Positions 23,476-31,078 of a stretch of DNA of 33,501 nucleotides are shown piece by piece. The notes beneath the pieces are model-generated. The model saw only the letters and a program-made list of their open reading frames with translations. It searched no databases and was not told the DNA's origin. Within the stretch, counting starts at the first letter, position 1. Every line of letters starts with the position of its first letter. Both the position numbers and the translations under genes were made by a program. The stretch comes from Bacteroides sp. UBA7335 (GTDB taxonomy: Bacteria; Bacteroidota; Bacteroidia; Bacteroidales; Bacteroidaceae), in the NCBI GenBank assembly GCA_002471185.1, contig DKPL01000059.1, positions 1 through 33,501 on the forward strand. Direction: 5' to 3'.

Positions 23476-25728
23476 ATGTCTCATTTGCCCACCCTGATAG
23501 CCGACTTAGCACTGATACTGATTTGTGCGGGTGTCATGACGCTGATATTTAAGAAATTAAAACAACCCTTGGTGTTGGGTTATATTGTGGCAGGCTTTTT
23601 AGCAAGCCCGCACATCACTTTCACTCCATCGGTTATTGATAAAGCCAATATTCAAACTTGGGCAGATATCGGAGTAATCTTTTTACTCTTTGCACTTGGA
23701 CTAGAGTTCAGCTTTAAGAAACTTGTTAAGGTAGGAGGAGCTGCGGTCATCGCCGCTTGCACCATCATCTTTTGTATGATGCTTCTTGGGGTGGGAGTAG
23801 GGCTTTGCTTTGGGTGGCAACGAATGGACTGTCTCTTCTTGGGCGGAATGATTGCTATGTCATCCACTACCATTATCTATAAAGCTTTTGACGATTTAGG
23901 ACTCAGTAAGCAGAACTTTGCAAAACTCGTTTTAAGCATTCTTATCATCGAAGATATCCTGGCCATTGTGCTGATGGTTGTGCTATCTACCCTTGCTGTG
24001 AGTAGTAACTTCGAAGGCACAGAGATGCTATTTAGCATTGGTAAATTGGTCTTTTTTCTTATTCTATGGTTCGTAGTAGGTATCTATCTCATCCCCGAAT
24101 TTTTAAAGAGATGTCGTAAGCTGATGAGTGATGAAACCCTCTTGATTGTCTCTCTCGCTCTTTGCCTGGGCATGGTAGTGGTAGCAGATTATGCCGGATT
24201 CTCAGCTGCTTTTGGCGCCTTTATCATGGGGTCTATTTTAGCCGAAACGGTTGAAGCTGAATCCATCGAGCACATTGTAAAACCGGTGAAAGATTTATTT
24301 GGTGCCGTATTCTTTGTATCGGTAGGAATGATGGTCGATCCTGTTATGATTGGTACCTATATTGTTCCTATTATAGTAGTCACCCTAGTTGTCATTATCG
24401 GTCAGTCTCTTTTTGCAACTTTTGGAGTTGTGCTTGCAGGAAAGCCTTTAAAAACAGCCATGCAATGTGGTTTCAGTCTTACCCAGATAGGAGAATTTGC
24501 CTTTATTATTGCTGCACTTGGTGTATCTCTTCACGTTACTAGTTCATTTTTATATCCCATTGTGGTAGCCGTGTCAGTCATTACCACTTTTCTTACTCCA
24601 TACATGATTCGCGTAGCCGATCCTGCCTACCTTTATGTAGATAAGCATCTGCCTCACTCATGGCGAAAGTTTCTTACCCGATACACTGCCGGTTCCCAAA
24701 CAGTCAATCACGAGAATCTTTGGCATAAACTACTTCTTGCCATGCTCAAGATTGTAGTAGTATATTCTATTTTAAGTTTAGCTATTGTTTTTATATCCCT
24801 CCGTTGGGTTACTCCTTTCTTTCGCGATACTATTAATGATTTCTGGGGCTCGCTCATAGGTGCCGGACTGACCATTTTGCTTATATCGCCCTTTTTGCGT
24901 GCCATTATGATTAAGAAGAACCATTCTATCGAGTTTACTACTCTTTGGAATGATCATCGTTCAAATCGTGCTCCTTTGGTAGCTACTATTGTGTTGCGAG
25001 TGGTTATTGTTATCACTTTTATCATGTTTATCATCGCCGGCCTCTTTAAAGCCTCTATCAGTTTAATGATTGGAACAACTATATTAATAGTTGTGTTGAT
25101 GGTTGGTTCTCGTCGTCTCAAACGCCAATCTATTCTTATCGAACGTCGCTTTTTTCAGAATCTTCGTTCGCGTGAGATACGCGATGAATATTTAGGAGAT
25201 AAACAACCCGCCTATGCCGGTAGGTTACTTTCGCACGATTTGCATTTAGCCGATTATGAAATACCCGGCGAATCTCTATGGAGTGGTAAAACTCTTATGG
25301 AACTGAGTTTAGCCAAGAAGTATGGTGTGCATGTCACCTCCATCCTGCGTGGTAAACGACGTATTAATATTCCTGGTGGAAACACCCGCATTTTCCCTTA
25401 CGATAAAATACAAGTTATTGGTACCGATGCACAGCTAAAAATCTTTGGTGAAATAATGGCACAGAAAGTAGAACTCGACGTAGAAACTTACGAAAAACAC
25501 GAGCTTATTCTTCGTCAATTTCTTATTGATACCGATTCTCCTTTTATCGGAAAAACCATCAAAGAATCGGGGGTCCGCGATAAGTTTCATTGTTTTATAG
25601 CCGGAGTAGAGCGATCCAACAATATGTTGATGACGGTAGATATGGATACCCCGTTTAAAGAAGGTGATGTGCTTTGGTTAGTAGGAGAGAAAGACAATGT
25701 GTACCAATTAGTAGGGCAAAAGAACTAA
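23476..25728 (+). CDS. CPA2-family cation:proton antiporter with two RCK_C domains
   Basis: 750 aa. Residues 1-385 form the Na+/H+ exchanger domain of the KefB/KefC group (LGYIVAGFLASPHITF, GVIFLLFALGLEFSFKKL, an ED pair in the helix at LIIEDILAIVLM, and FSLTQIGEFAFIIA). Four extra hydrophobic segments follow (about 415-545), then two TrkA-C/RCK_C domains (about 580-660 and 665-748), each ending in GTDAQL or GEKDNV, usual for RCK_C. A Rossmann TrkA_N domain, present in KefB/C, is absent. It probably exports K+ or Na+ in exchange for H+ and is gated by a small ligand at RCK_C; cyclic di-AMP is one candidate ligand. It is apparently monocistronic; the HIT gene downstream has its own -7. Confidence 0.9.
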   Translation: MSHLPTLIADLALILICAGVMTLIFKKLKQPLVLGYIVAGFLASPHITFTPSVIDKANIQTWADIGVIFLLFALGLEFSFKKLVKVGGAAVIAACTIIFCMMLLGVGVGLCFGWQRMDCLFLGGMIAMSSTTIIYKAFDDLGLSKQNFAKLVLSILIIEDILAIVLMVVLSTLAVSSNFEGTEMLFSIGKLVFFLILWFVVGIYLIPEFLKRCRKLMSDETLLIVSLALCLGMVVVADYAGFSAAFGAFIMGSILAETVEAESIEHIVKPVKDLFGAVFFVSVGMMVDPVMIGTYIVPIIVVTLVVIIGQSLFATFGVVLAGKPLKTAMQCGFSLTQIGEFAFIIAALGVSLHVTSSFLYPIVVAVSVITTFLTPYMIRVADPAYLYVDKHLPHSWRKFLTRYTAGSQTVNHENLWHKLLLAMLKIVVVYSILSLAIVFISLRWVTPFFRDTINDFWGSLIGAGLTILLISPFLRAIMIKKNHSIEFTTLWNDHRSNRAPLVATIVLRVVIVITFIMFIIAGLFKASISLMIGTTILIVVLMVGSRRLKRQSILIERRFFQNLRSREIRDEYLGDKQPAYAGRLLSHDLHLADYEIPGESLWSGKTLMELSLAKKYGVHVTSILRGKRRINIPGGNTRIFPYDKIQVIGTDAQLKIFGEIMAQKVELDVETYEKHELILRQFLIDTDSPFIGKTIKESGVRDKFHCFIAGVERSNNMLMTVDMDTPFKEGDVLWLVGEKDNVYQLVGQKN

Positions 25729-25758
25729 AAAATCTACATTCGTCCTCCTGAGATATAC

Positions 25759-25766
25759 TATATTTG
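25759..25766 (+). promoter_or_regulatory. -7 element of the HIT gene
   Basis: TATATTTG is a perfect match to TAnnTTTG, 31 nt before the ATG. No good -33 is visible. Confidence 0.6.
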
Positions 25767-25797
25767 TGATAACATAAATTTTAAAATAACAGATATC

Positions 25798-26226
25798 ATG
25801 AAAAGCGATCCAAAAGAGTGTTTATACTGTCAAAACAATGAAACTTTGCATAACTTGATGATTGAAATTGCTCAATTGTCAGTATCACGTGTATTCTTAT
25901 TTAAAGAACAAACTTACCATGGTCGTTGCTTAGTGGCTTATAAAGACCACGTAAACGATTTGAACGAGTTGAGCGATGTTGATCGCAATGCTTTTATGGA
26001 AGATGTAGTACGTGTGACACGTGCTATGGACAAAGCATTCAACCCTGAAAAAATCAACTATGGTGCATACTCTGATAAGTTATCACACTTGCATTTCCAT
26101 TTGGTACCAAAATATGTAGACGGACCTGATTATGGTGGTTTATTCCAAATGAATCCAGGTAAAGTATATCTTTCGGATGCTGAAAATCAAGCATTGATTG
26201 ATACTATTAAGGCAAACCTATACTAA
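25798..26226 (+). CDS. HIT-family (histidine triad) nucleotide hydrolase/transferase
   Basis: 142 aa single HIT domain. The histidine triad H97-L-H99-F-H101-L is complete, followed by VPKY. C8-x2-C11 near the N-terminus and His51 form the likely structural zinc site of Hint/GalT-like proteins. The family cleaves or transfers nucleoside monophosphates (for example AMP-lysine or diadenosine polyphosphates); the substrate here is not evident. It has its own -7 and converges on the UroD-like gene through a shared terminator. Confidence 0.92.
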   Translation: MKSDPKECLYCQNNETLHNLMIEIAQLSVSRVFLFKEQTYHGRCLVAYKDHVNDLNELSDVDRNAFMEDVVRVTRAMDKAFNPEKINYGAYSDKLSHLHFHLVPKYVDGPDYGGLFQMNPGKVYLSDAENQALIDTIKANLY

Positions 26227-26229
26227 TGA

Positions 26230-26260
26230 AAAAGGGGCTGAAATTATTCAGCCCCTTTTC
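26230..26260. terminator. Bidirectional terminator between the HIT and UroD-like genes
   Basis: AAAAGGGGCTGAA (26230-26242) pairs with TTCAGCCCCTTTT (26247-26259) with a 4-nt loop. Terminal A/T runs serve both convergent genes. Confidence 0.9.
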
Positions 26261-26276
26261 AATTAGTATAGCCTCT

Positions 26277-27323
26277 TTACATCTCTTGGCGTAACTCGTC
26301 TACTGTTTTAAAAATGGTTCTTATCTTATCATCCTCTACTTTATCGTCCATATTTACACAGCAAATTCCGGTTTTATAGGGATCTTTTGCTGCTAAAACT
26401 CGTTCGCGGATGATGTTTTTTAATTCTTCATGGCTGTAGCTATTTAAGTCTACCGGGTTTAAGCGAATACTAAAGAATGTATTGGGCAACTCCTCTCTTA
26501 AAAGAGCTACATCACCTCCCCAGCCCAAATCTAGAAACTCCAGATCTGAAATCATAGCAAACTGTTTCGCATGTCGATGCGGATCTTTGCCACAATAGTG
26601 AATACCATACGGACGAAACTTTTTACTCCACTCTACATCAAACGGTAACAGAAACTCTTGGTAATCTTCGGCACTGATCATTGTATGCGAACACTCCGAG
26701 TGAATGTAAGTTGCCTTGTCTATCAATCGTGCAATGCTATTCACCGAGATTGATGTACTTCCAGTTTCACTATGAATGTAGTTTAAGAAACGCTCCACCA
26801 CCTGAGCGATTTTACTAAAGTAAGCCTTGCACTCTTCCGGTTGCATCACCATATCCAGAAAGATGCTTTCTCCCTTCAAGTCGATGGCCAAATTTAGAAT
26901 TCCACCCCAATTCACATCGCCACATACATAGCCATATTTAGTTTTCAGCGTAGCAATAAGTTGTTGAAGTGCTTTAAACGAAGGATGGTTGAACGGAGCC
27001 TCTATGTCAAGATCGAAGCCCTCGTGGTGTGCACAGATAACCTGTGGTGCAGAATTGTTGAAATACTCAACTGTACACCCCAACATTTCAGAAAGTAAGT
27101 AACCCGCTGCATTGTGTATAGCACCAATTTGCGGTAACTCCTTATCGTGATTTTCCCCCAATCCTAAATCTCCGAAACGACGATAGAGTTCATTCTCCAT
27201 TTTCATTTCATCCTTTACACGGCGCTCGGGGTTATAGAAAAAATCTTTATCAAAAACTATTCCAACGTGTTTGTTCCACCACGAAGGATGAAAAACAATA
27301 TCAACGGGCAATTTAGCATTCAT
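26277..27323 (-). CDS. UroD-superfamily protein with a corrinoid-methyltransferase-like zinc motif
   Basis: 348 aa from ATG 27323; a TTG six codons upstream (27341) is the longer alternative. The overall pattern is the uroporphyrinogen decarboxylase/MtaA TIM barrel, but it is not HemE-like: I do not find the N-terminal arginine motif that HemE uses for porphyrin binding. Instead it has GIHYCGKDPH (His242, Cys244) and GICCVN (Cys321/322), an H-x-C-x(76)-C arrangement like the zinc site that activates the methyl acceptor thiol in methylcobamide methyltransferases. Substrate and pathway are unknown, and no corrinoid protein is encoded nearby. It is the last of three minus-strand genes, 94 nt after the S4 gene. 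Confidence 0.8.
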   Translation of the reverse strand: MNAKLPVDIVFHPSWWNKHVGIVFDKDFFYNPERRVKDEMKMENELYRRFGDLGLGENHDKELPQIGAIHNAAGYLLSEMLGCTVEYFNNSAPQVICAHHEGFDLDIEAPFNHPSFKALQQLIATLKTKYGYVCGDVNWGGILNLAIDLKGESIFLDMVMQPEECKAYFSKIAQVVERFLNYIHSETGSTSISVNSIARLIDKATYIHSECSHTMISAEDYQEFLLPFDVEWSKKFRPYGIHYCGKDPHRHAKQFAMISDLEFLDLGWGGDVALLREELPNTFFSIRLNPVDLNSYSHEELKNIIRERVLAAKDPYKTGICCVNMDDKVEDDKIRTIFKTVDELRQEM

Positions 27324-27417
27324 AATCGAAATGTGTTTCAATTTATATTAATCATAGTCAATATAAAGACGAATCACCTTTCGTTTAGTACCCGTTTATT
27401 TATTGTTTATTAGTTGT

Positions 27418-27828
27418 TCAATCCTCATCACCAAAGTCGAACTCATCAAAGAATTCACTATCTGCAAACTCCTCAAGACTTCTTCTATCTTTTTTTGTCG
27501 GACGTCCTGTTCCGCGTGCACGGTCAATAAATCCGGTAATTTTGCTTAGTTCCAGAATTTCATATTGATCGGCCGTTGTAACATTTTCCATTACCTCGGG
27601 TACCAGTTTGGCGCCCACACGCTTTTCGATAGCTTGGAGTACTTTAAAAGAGTAGGTGATTGGTGCTTTTTTTACCTGGATAATATCTCCCGGTTTAATC
27701 ATACGCGAAGCCTTGATGAATGAACCATTCAAGCTCACACGCCCTTTTTTACAAGCTTCTGCTGCTATTGTTCGAGTTTTAAAGATACGAACTGCCCACA
27801 GCCATTTGTCGATTCTTGCCTCTGCCAT
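27418..27828 (-). CDS. S4-domain RNA-binding protein, Hsp15/HslR-like
   Basis: 136 aa. The N-terminal S4 domain (about residues 4-60) has RIDKWLWAVRIFKTRT, ACKKGRVSLNG and MIKPGDIIQVKK, as in Hsp15. Hsp15 binds 50S subunits carrying stranded nascent chains. After this comes a conserved basic segment (FIDRARGTGRPTKKDRRSLEEF) and an acidic Asp/Glu/Phe-rich tail. The start codon is 6 nt from the stop of pth, so the two are coupled; both deal with peptidyl-tRNA on stalled ribosomes, which fits a ribosome-rescue unit. Confidence 0.93.
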   Translation of the reverse strand: MAEARIDKWLWAVRIFKTRTIAAEACKKGRVSLNGSFIKASRMIKPGDIIQVKKAPITYSFKVLQAIEKRVGAKLVPEVMENVTTADQYEILELSKITGFIDRARGTGRPTKKDRRSLEEFADSEFFDEFDFGDED

Positions 27829-27834
27829 ATCGTA

Positions 27835-28398
27835 TTATTTCTTATTATACTGATTCATGGTAATATTAACTCCTGCCAAACAAAAACTACGAATAATGTC
27901 GCATGCCATTTCCAAGCGTTCCTCCATTGTAGTCCAATCCTCGTCAGAAAACCTACCTAATACATAGTCTACCTGTCTGCCTTTAGGAAAGTCGCTGCCA
28001 ATGCCAAAACGCAAACGATTGTAGTTTTGAGTAGCCAAAGTAGCAGCAATATGCTTCAATCCATTGTGTCCTGCATCGCTACCTTGTGGTTTTAAGCGAA
28101 GCACTCCAAAAGGCAATGCCAAGTCATCTACCACAATCAAAACATTCTCCAACGGAATTTTCTCTTGTTGCATCCAATATCGGACAGCCAGTCCGCTCAA
28201 GTTCATAAAAGTAGAAGGTTTCAGCAAAACAATCTGATGCCCTTTGAGCGAGAAAGAAGCCGTAGAACCATAGCGACCGCTTACAAAAGGCGTATTATTT
28301 AGTTTCGCCATTTTCTCAACCACCATAAACCCAATGTTATGGCGTGTCTCTTTATATTCTGGGCCTATATTTCCCAATCCTACAATTAAATATTTCAT
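27835..28398 (-). CDS. pth: Peptidyl-tRNA hydrolase
   Basis: 187 aa from ATG 28398 (MKYLIVGLGNIG is the family N-terminus; a TTG two codons upstream is less likely). It releases tRNA from prematurely dropped peptidyl-tRNA. The catalytic set is visible: Asn10, His20 in TRHNIGF, the Asp in VVDDLALPFG and the Asn in GHNGLKH. GSDAGHNG and RLRFGIG also match. It heads a minus-strand run pth, S4 protein, UroD-like gene, downstream of the rplY terminator. I see no clear promoter in the 30 nt in front, so some readthrough from rplY is possible. Confidence 0.97.
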   Translation of the reverse strand: MKYLIVGLGNIGPEYKETRHNIGFMVVEKMAKLNNTPFVSGRYGSTASFSLKGHQIVLLKPSTFMNLSGLAVRYWMQQEKIPLENVLIVVDDLALPFGVLRLKPQGSDAGHNGLKHIAATLATQNYNRLRFGIGSDFPKGRQVDYVLGRFSDEDWTTMEERLEMACDIIRSFCLAGVNITMNQYNKK

Positions 28399-28423
28399 AT
28401 TCAAAAAAGAGTAATCTATATTG

Positions 28424-28475
28424 AAAATAAAAAACGCAGACTAACACAGATATGACTCTGTGATAATCCGCGTTT
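28424..28475 (-). terminator. Terminator of rplY with a long CGCAGA-type stem
   Basis: On the minus strand, 28475-28457 pairs with 28450-28432: a 19-position stem with one mismatch and two wobbles, and a 6-nt loop. A T-run follows (28434 down to 28424). Confidence 0.9.
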
Positions 28476-28504
28476 AATAATATGTTTGTATTTTAATCTA
28501 TCGA

Positions 28505-29095
28505 TTATTTTCCAGCTGCAGCTGCTGCACCTCTTGCGGCACGAGTCAACTTAACTGCACATACAACAGCGTCTTTAGCGTTAAGAAGTTCAAGACCTTC
28601 GAAAGCCAATTCGCCAACTTTAACAGTTTTACCAAGACCCAAGTGAGCAACGTTTACTGTCAATTTTTCAGGGATGATAGTATACAACGCTTTCACTTTA
28701 AGTTTGCGGCTTTGAAGAACCAATTTACCACCGGCTTTCACACCTTCAGCCAAACCTTCTAGTTGTACTGGAACTTCCATTACGATAGGAGTTTCTTCGT
28801 TAATTTGGAAGAAGTCTACGTGAAGAATAGTATCCTTAACAGGGTGGAATTGGATATCTTTCATGATTGCTTTAACTTCTTTGCCATCGATAGCTAGATT
28901 TACTACATAAATGTGTGGAGTAAATACCAAGTTACGCAAACCTTCAGCAGGTACAGTAAAGTGAACAATTTCTTCACCTCCGTATAATACACAAGGTACA
29001 CCACCATCCTTACGGATTTCTTTCAATGCTCTAGCTTGAACAGAAGAGCGATCTGCAATAGTTCTTGCAGTTCCTTTTACTTCAATTGATTTCAT
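28505..29095 (-). CDS. rplY: 50S ribosomal protein L25 (TL5/Ctc form)
   Basis: 196 aa. The N-terminal L25 domain (1-92) binds 5S rRNA (IEVKGTAR, VPCVLYGGEE, KDIQFHPVKDTILHVDF). The C-terminal TL5-type beta domain runs to about residue 182 (IVMEVPVQLEGLAEGVKAGG), followed by a short alanine-rich tail (GAAAAAGK). This is the long form, as in Thermus TL5 or Bacillus Ctc, not the short E. coli form. It has a perfect minus-strand promoter at 29225-29195 and a strong terminator. The leader of about 90 nt can form ATCACA/TGTGAT and AATTAAG/CTTAATT hairpins. Confidence 0.96.
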   Translation of the reverse strand: MKSIEVKGTARTIADRSSVQARALKEIRKDGGVPCVLYGGEEIVHFTVPAEGLRNLVFTPHIYVVNLAIDGKEVKAIMKDIQFHPVKDTILHVDFFQINEETPIVMEVPVQLEGLAEGVKAGGKLVLQSRKLKVKALYTIIPEKLTVNVAHLGLGKTVKVGELAFEGLELLNAKDAVVCAVKLTRAARGAAAAAGK

Positions 29096-29194
29096 TTTTT
29101 TAATTTTTGTGTTACTCTAAATTAAGTAATTGTTTTGCTTAATTCACCATCACACGTTGTGATTAAAAAACCACACGATGTGCAAAAAGCGGTG

Positions 29195-29225
29195 CAAAAG
29201 TACGACACTTTTGCGATATATCAAA
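29195..29225 (-). promoter_or_regulatory. Promoter of rplY
   Basis: Read on the minus strand: TTTG (29225-29222), a 19-nt spacer and TACTTTTG (29202-29195), a full match to the Bacteroidota consensus. The predicted start is near 29188. Confidence 0.85.
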
Positions 29226-29236
29226 ATATTAGTTAC

Positions 29237-29599
29237 TTAAAAATCAATATCGATCTTGATTTCTTCAGATGTTGGGATCGTGTCTTCTGCTTTAGTTGTT
29301 GTAGAGAGTTCTCCGTTTTGTTGTTCGTTGATGTATCCAATGGCTTGACTCAATCCAGTCATAAACTTCTCAAAATCTTCTTTGTATAAAAAGATTTTGT
29401 GCTTTTCGAAGCTAACTTGTGAATCATCGCCTTCGCCCGAAACAATTTTTTTGCTTTCGGTGATAGCTAAAAACATTTCCTCTTTTCGGTTCTTTTTCAC
29501 ATCAAGATAGTAAATACGTTTTCCTGCCTTTATTGACTTTGAGAATACAATCTCTTTATCGTTAATATCTGTTCCCGTTATCTTTTTAATATCTTTCAT
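29237..29599 (-). CDS. PUR-family DNA/RNA-binding protein (DUF3276)
   Basis: 120 aa. The core (about residues 15-80) is a single PUR-type domain: the strand-rich IVFSKSIKAGKRIYYLDVKKN followed later by FEKHKIFLYKEDFEKFMTGL, a pattern of Bacteroidota Pur-alpha-like proteins that bind single-stranded nucleic acids as dimers. The last 30 residues are acidic and probably disordered. The gene is divergent from nusB, with 172 nt between the two start codons. No clear minus-strand promoter is seen: CAAAATTG at 29629-29636 is an imperfect -7. The rplY promoter lies just past its stop codon. Confidence 0.88.
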   Translation of the reverse strand: MKDIKKITGTDINDKEIVFSKSIKAGKRIYYLDVKKNRKEEMFLAITESKKIVSGEGDDSQVSFEKHKIFLYKEDFEKFMTGLSQAIGYINEQQNGELSTTTKAEDTIPTSEEIKIDIDF

Positions 29600-29705
29600 A
29601 ATTACTATGTGTATGTTTAAAATCGGCCCAAAATTGAAACTTTTTTTTAAACTGTCAAAAGAAAATGAGAAGAGAATGAAATGTTATATAAAAAAATATC
29701 ATTTG

Positions 29706-29738
29706 TTTGGGCAAACTCATTTAAAAACGCTACTTTTG
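29706..29738 (+). promoter_or_regulatory. Promoter of the nusB operon
   Basis: TTTG (29706-29709), a 21-nt spacer and TACTTTTG (29731-29738). The predicted start near 29745 lies downstream of the upstream in-frame ATGs, which therefore cannot be used. Confidence 0.8.
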
Positions 29739-29771
29739 CCATTCGTAAATAATAAGTATTTTAAAAGATTT

Positions 29772-30695
29772 ATGATTAACAGAGTTCTTATTCGTCTAAA
29801 AATCATACAGATAGTATATTCTTACTATCAGAATGGAAGCAAAAACTTAGATTCAGCAGAAAAAGAGTTGTTCTTTAGCCTTTCAAAAGCGTATGATTTG
29901 TATAACTATCTATTGATGTTGATGGTTGCATTGACGGAATACGCGCGGAAACGTATTGAAACCGCAAAAGCTAAACTTAAACCCACTAGTGAAGATCTGC
30001 ATCCTAACATGAGGTTTGTAGAAAACAAGTTCGTAGCTCAGCTCGAAGTCAACACTCAGTTGTTGGAGTTCACAACCAATCAAAAACGAAATTGGAATAA
30101 CGATCAAGATTTCATTAAGGAGTTATTTGAAAAAATAGCTGCTTCTGATTTGTATAAAGAGTATATGGAGTCAACCGATACTTCTTATGCTGCTGATCGT
30201 GAGTTCTGGCGTAAAATTTACAAATCATTCATTTTTACTAACGAGTCTCTTGATGAAGTTCTTGAAGAACAAAGTCTTTACTGGAATGATGATAAAGAGA
30301 TTGTTGACACTTTCGTGTTGAAGACCATCAAGAAGTTTGATGAGAAGCTTGGAGCAGATCAACCTTTGTTGCCTGAGTTCAAAGACGAAGAAGATCAAGA
30401 ATTTGCTCGTCGTTTGTTCCGTCGCACTCTTTTGAATGCAGATTACTATCGCCATTTAATTAGCGAAAATATTAAAAATTGGGAATTAGATCGTGTTGCC
30501 TTTATGGATGTCATCATTATGCAGACTGCATTGGCTGAAATTTTGAGCTTTCCGAACATTCCAATTAATGTTTCGTTAAATGAGTATGTAGAAATTGCAA
30601 AACTATATAGTACAATGAAGAGCGGAAGCTTTATCAATGGTACTTTGGATGGTATTGTAAACCAATTAAAAAGAGAGGGTAAACTAACCAAATAG
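29772..30695 (+). CDS. nusB: Transcription antitermination factor NusB (long Bacteroidota form)
   Basis: 307 aa from ATG 29772. The open frame extends upstream to 29607, but the promoter at 29706-29738 and the family start MINRVLIRLKIIQIVYSYYQ exclude that. NusB binds BoxA RNA with NusE to promote rRNA antitermination. The N-terminal half is a helical extension typical of this phylum (about twice the length of E. coli NusB). The C-terminal domain (about 165-300) holds ARRLFRRTLLN, NWELDRVAFMDVIIMQTALAEIL and PINVSLNEYVEIAKLYS, the conserved NusB end. yajC follows after 34 nt. Confidence 0.93.
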   Translation: MINRVLIRLKIIQIVYSYYQNGSKNLDSAEKELFFSLSKAYDLYNYLLMLMVALTEYARKRIETAKAKLKPTSEDLHPNMRFVENKFVAQLEVNTQLLEFTTNQKRNWNNDQDFIKELFEKIAASDLYKEYMESTDTSYAADREFWRKIYKSFIFTNESLDEVLEEQSLYWNDDKEIVDTFVLKTIKKFDEKLGADQPLLPEFKDEEDQEFARRLFRRTLLNADYYRHLISENIKNWELDRVAFMDVIIMQTALAEILSFPNIPINVSLNEYVEIAKLYSTMKSGSFINGTLDGIVNQLKREGKLTK

Positions 30696-30729
30696 TTTAT
30701 CATCATATAAGTCAAACAATTAAAAAATA

Positions 30730-31056
30730 ATGTCTATGAATTTAGTTACACTATTATTGCAGGCTCCGGCACCAGCACAGAATGGAAGCTTACTATGGAT
30801 CATGTTGATCGGTATGTTTGTTATCATGTATTTCTTCATGATTCGTCCACAAAACAAAAAGCAAAAACAAATTGCTAATTTCCGTAAATCATTGCAAGTT
30901 AACCAAAAGGTGATTACAGCCGGCGGAATTCATGGCGTTGTAAAAGAGATTACTGATGATGTTGTTATTCTTGAAATTGCTAACAATGTAAGAATTACAA
31001 TCGATAAAAATTCTATTTTCGCTGATGCTACTGCTGCAGCACAACAGCCTAAATAA
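30730..31056 (+). CDS. yajC: Preprotein translocase subunit YajC
   Basis: 108 aa. One transmembrane helix (about residues 19-38, LLWIMLIGMFVIMYFFM) is followed by the hallmark IRPQNKKQKQ and a small cytoplasmic domain (VNQKVITAGGIHGVVKEI, VRITIDKNSIF). It is an accessory subunit of the SecDF part of the Sec translocon. The window places it after nusB and before a YbbR-domain gene and coaE. Confidence 0.95.
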   Translation: MSMNLVTLLLQAPAPAQNGSLLWIMLIGMFVIMYFFMIRPQNKKQKQIANFRKSLQVNQKVITAGGIHGVVKEITDDVVILEIANNVRITIDKNSIFADATAAAQQPK

Positions 31057-31078
31057 TTTACTTATAAATTCAGTATAG

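Noticed and set aside
26277..27323. HemE (uroporphyrinogen decarboxylase)
   Set aside because: The N-terminal arginine motif of HemE is absent, and an H-x-C...C zinc motif points to the methyltransferase branch.
29607..29771. N-terminal extension of NusB
   Set aside because: A full promoter lies inside it at 29706-29738, and the NusB family begins at MINRVLIR.
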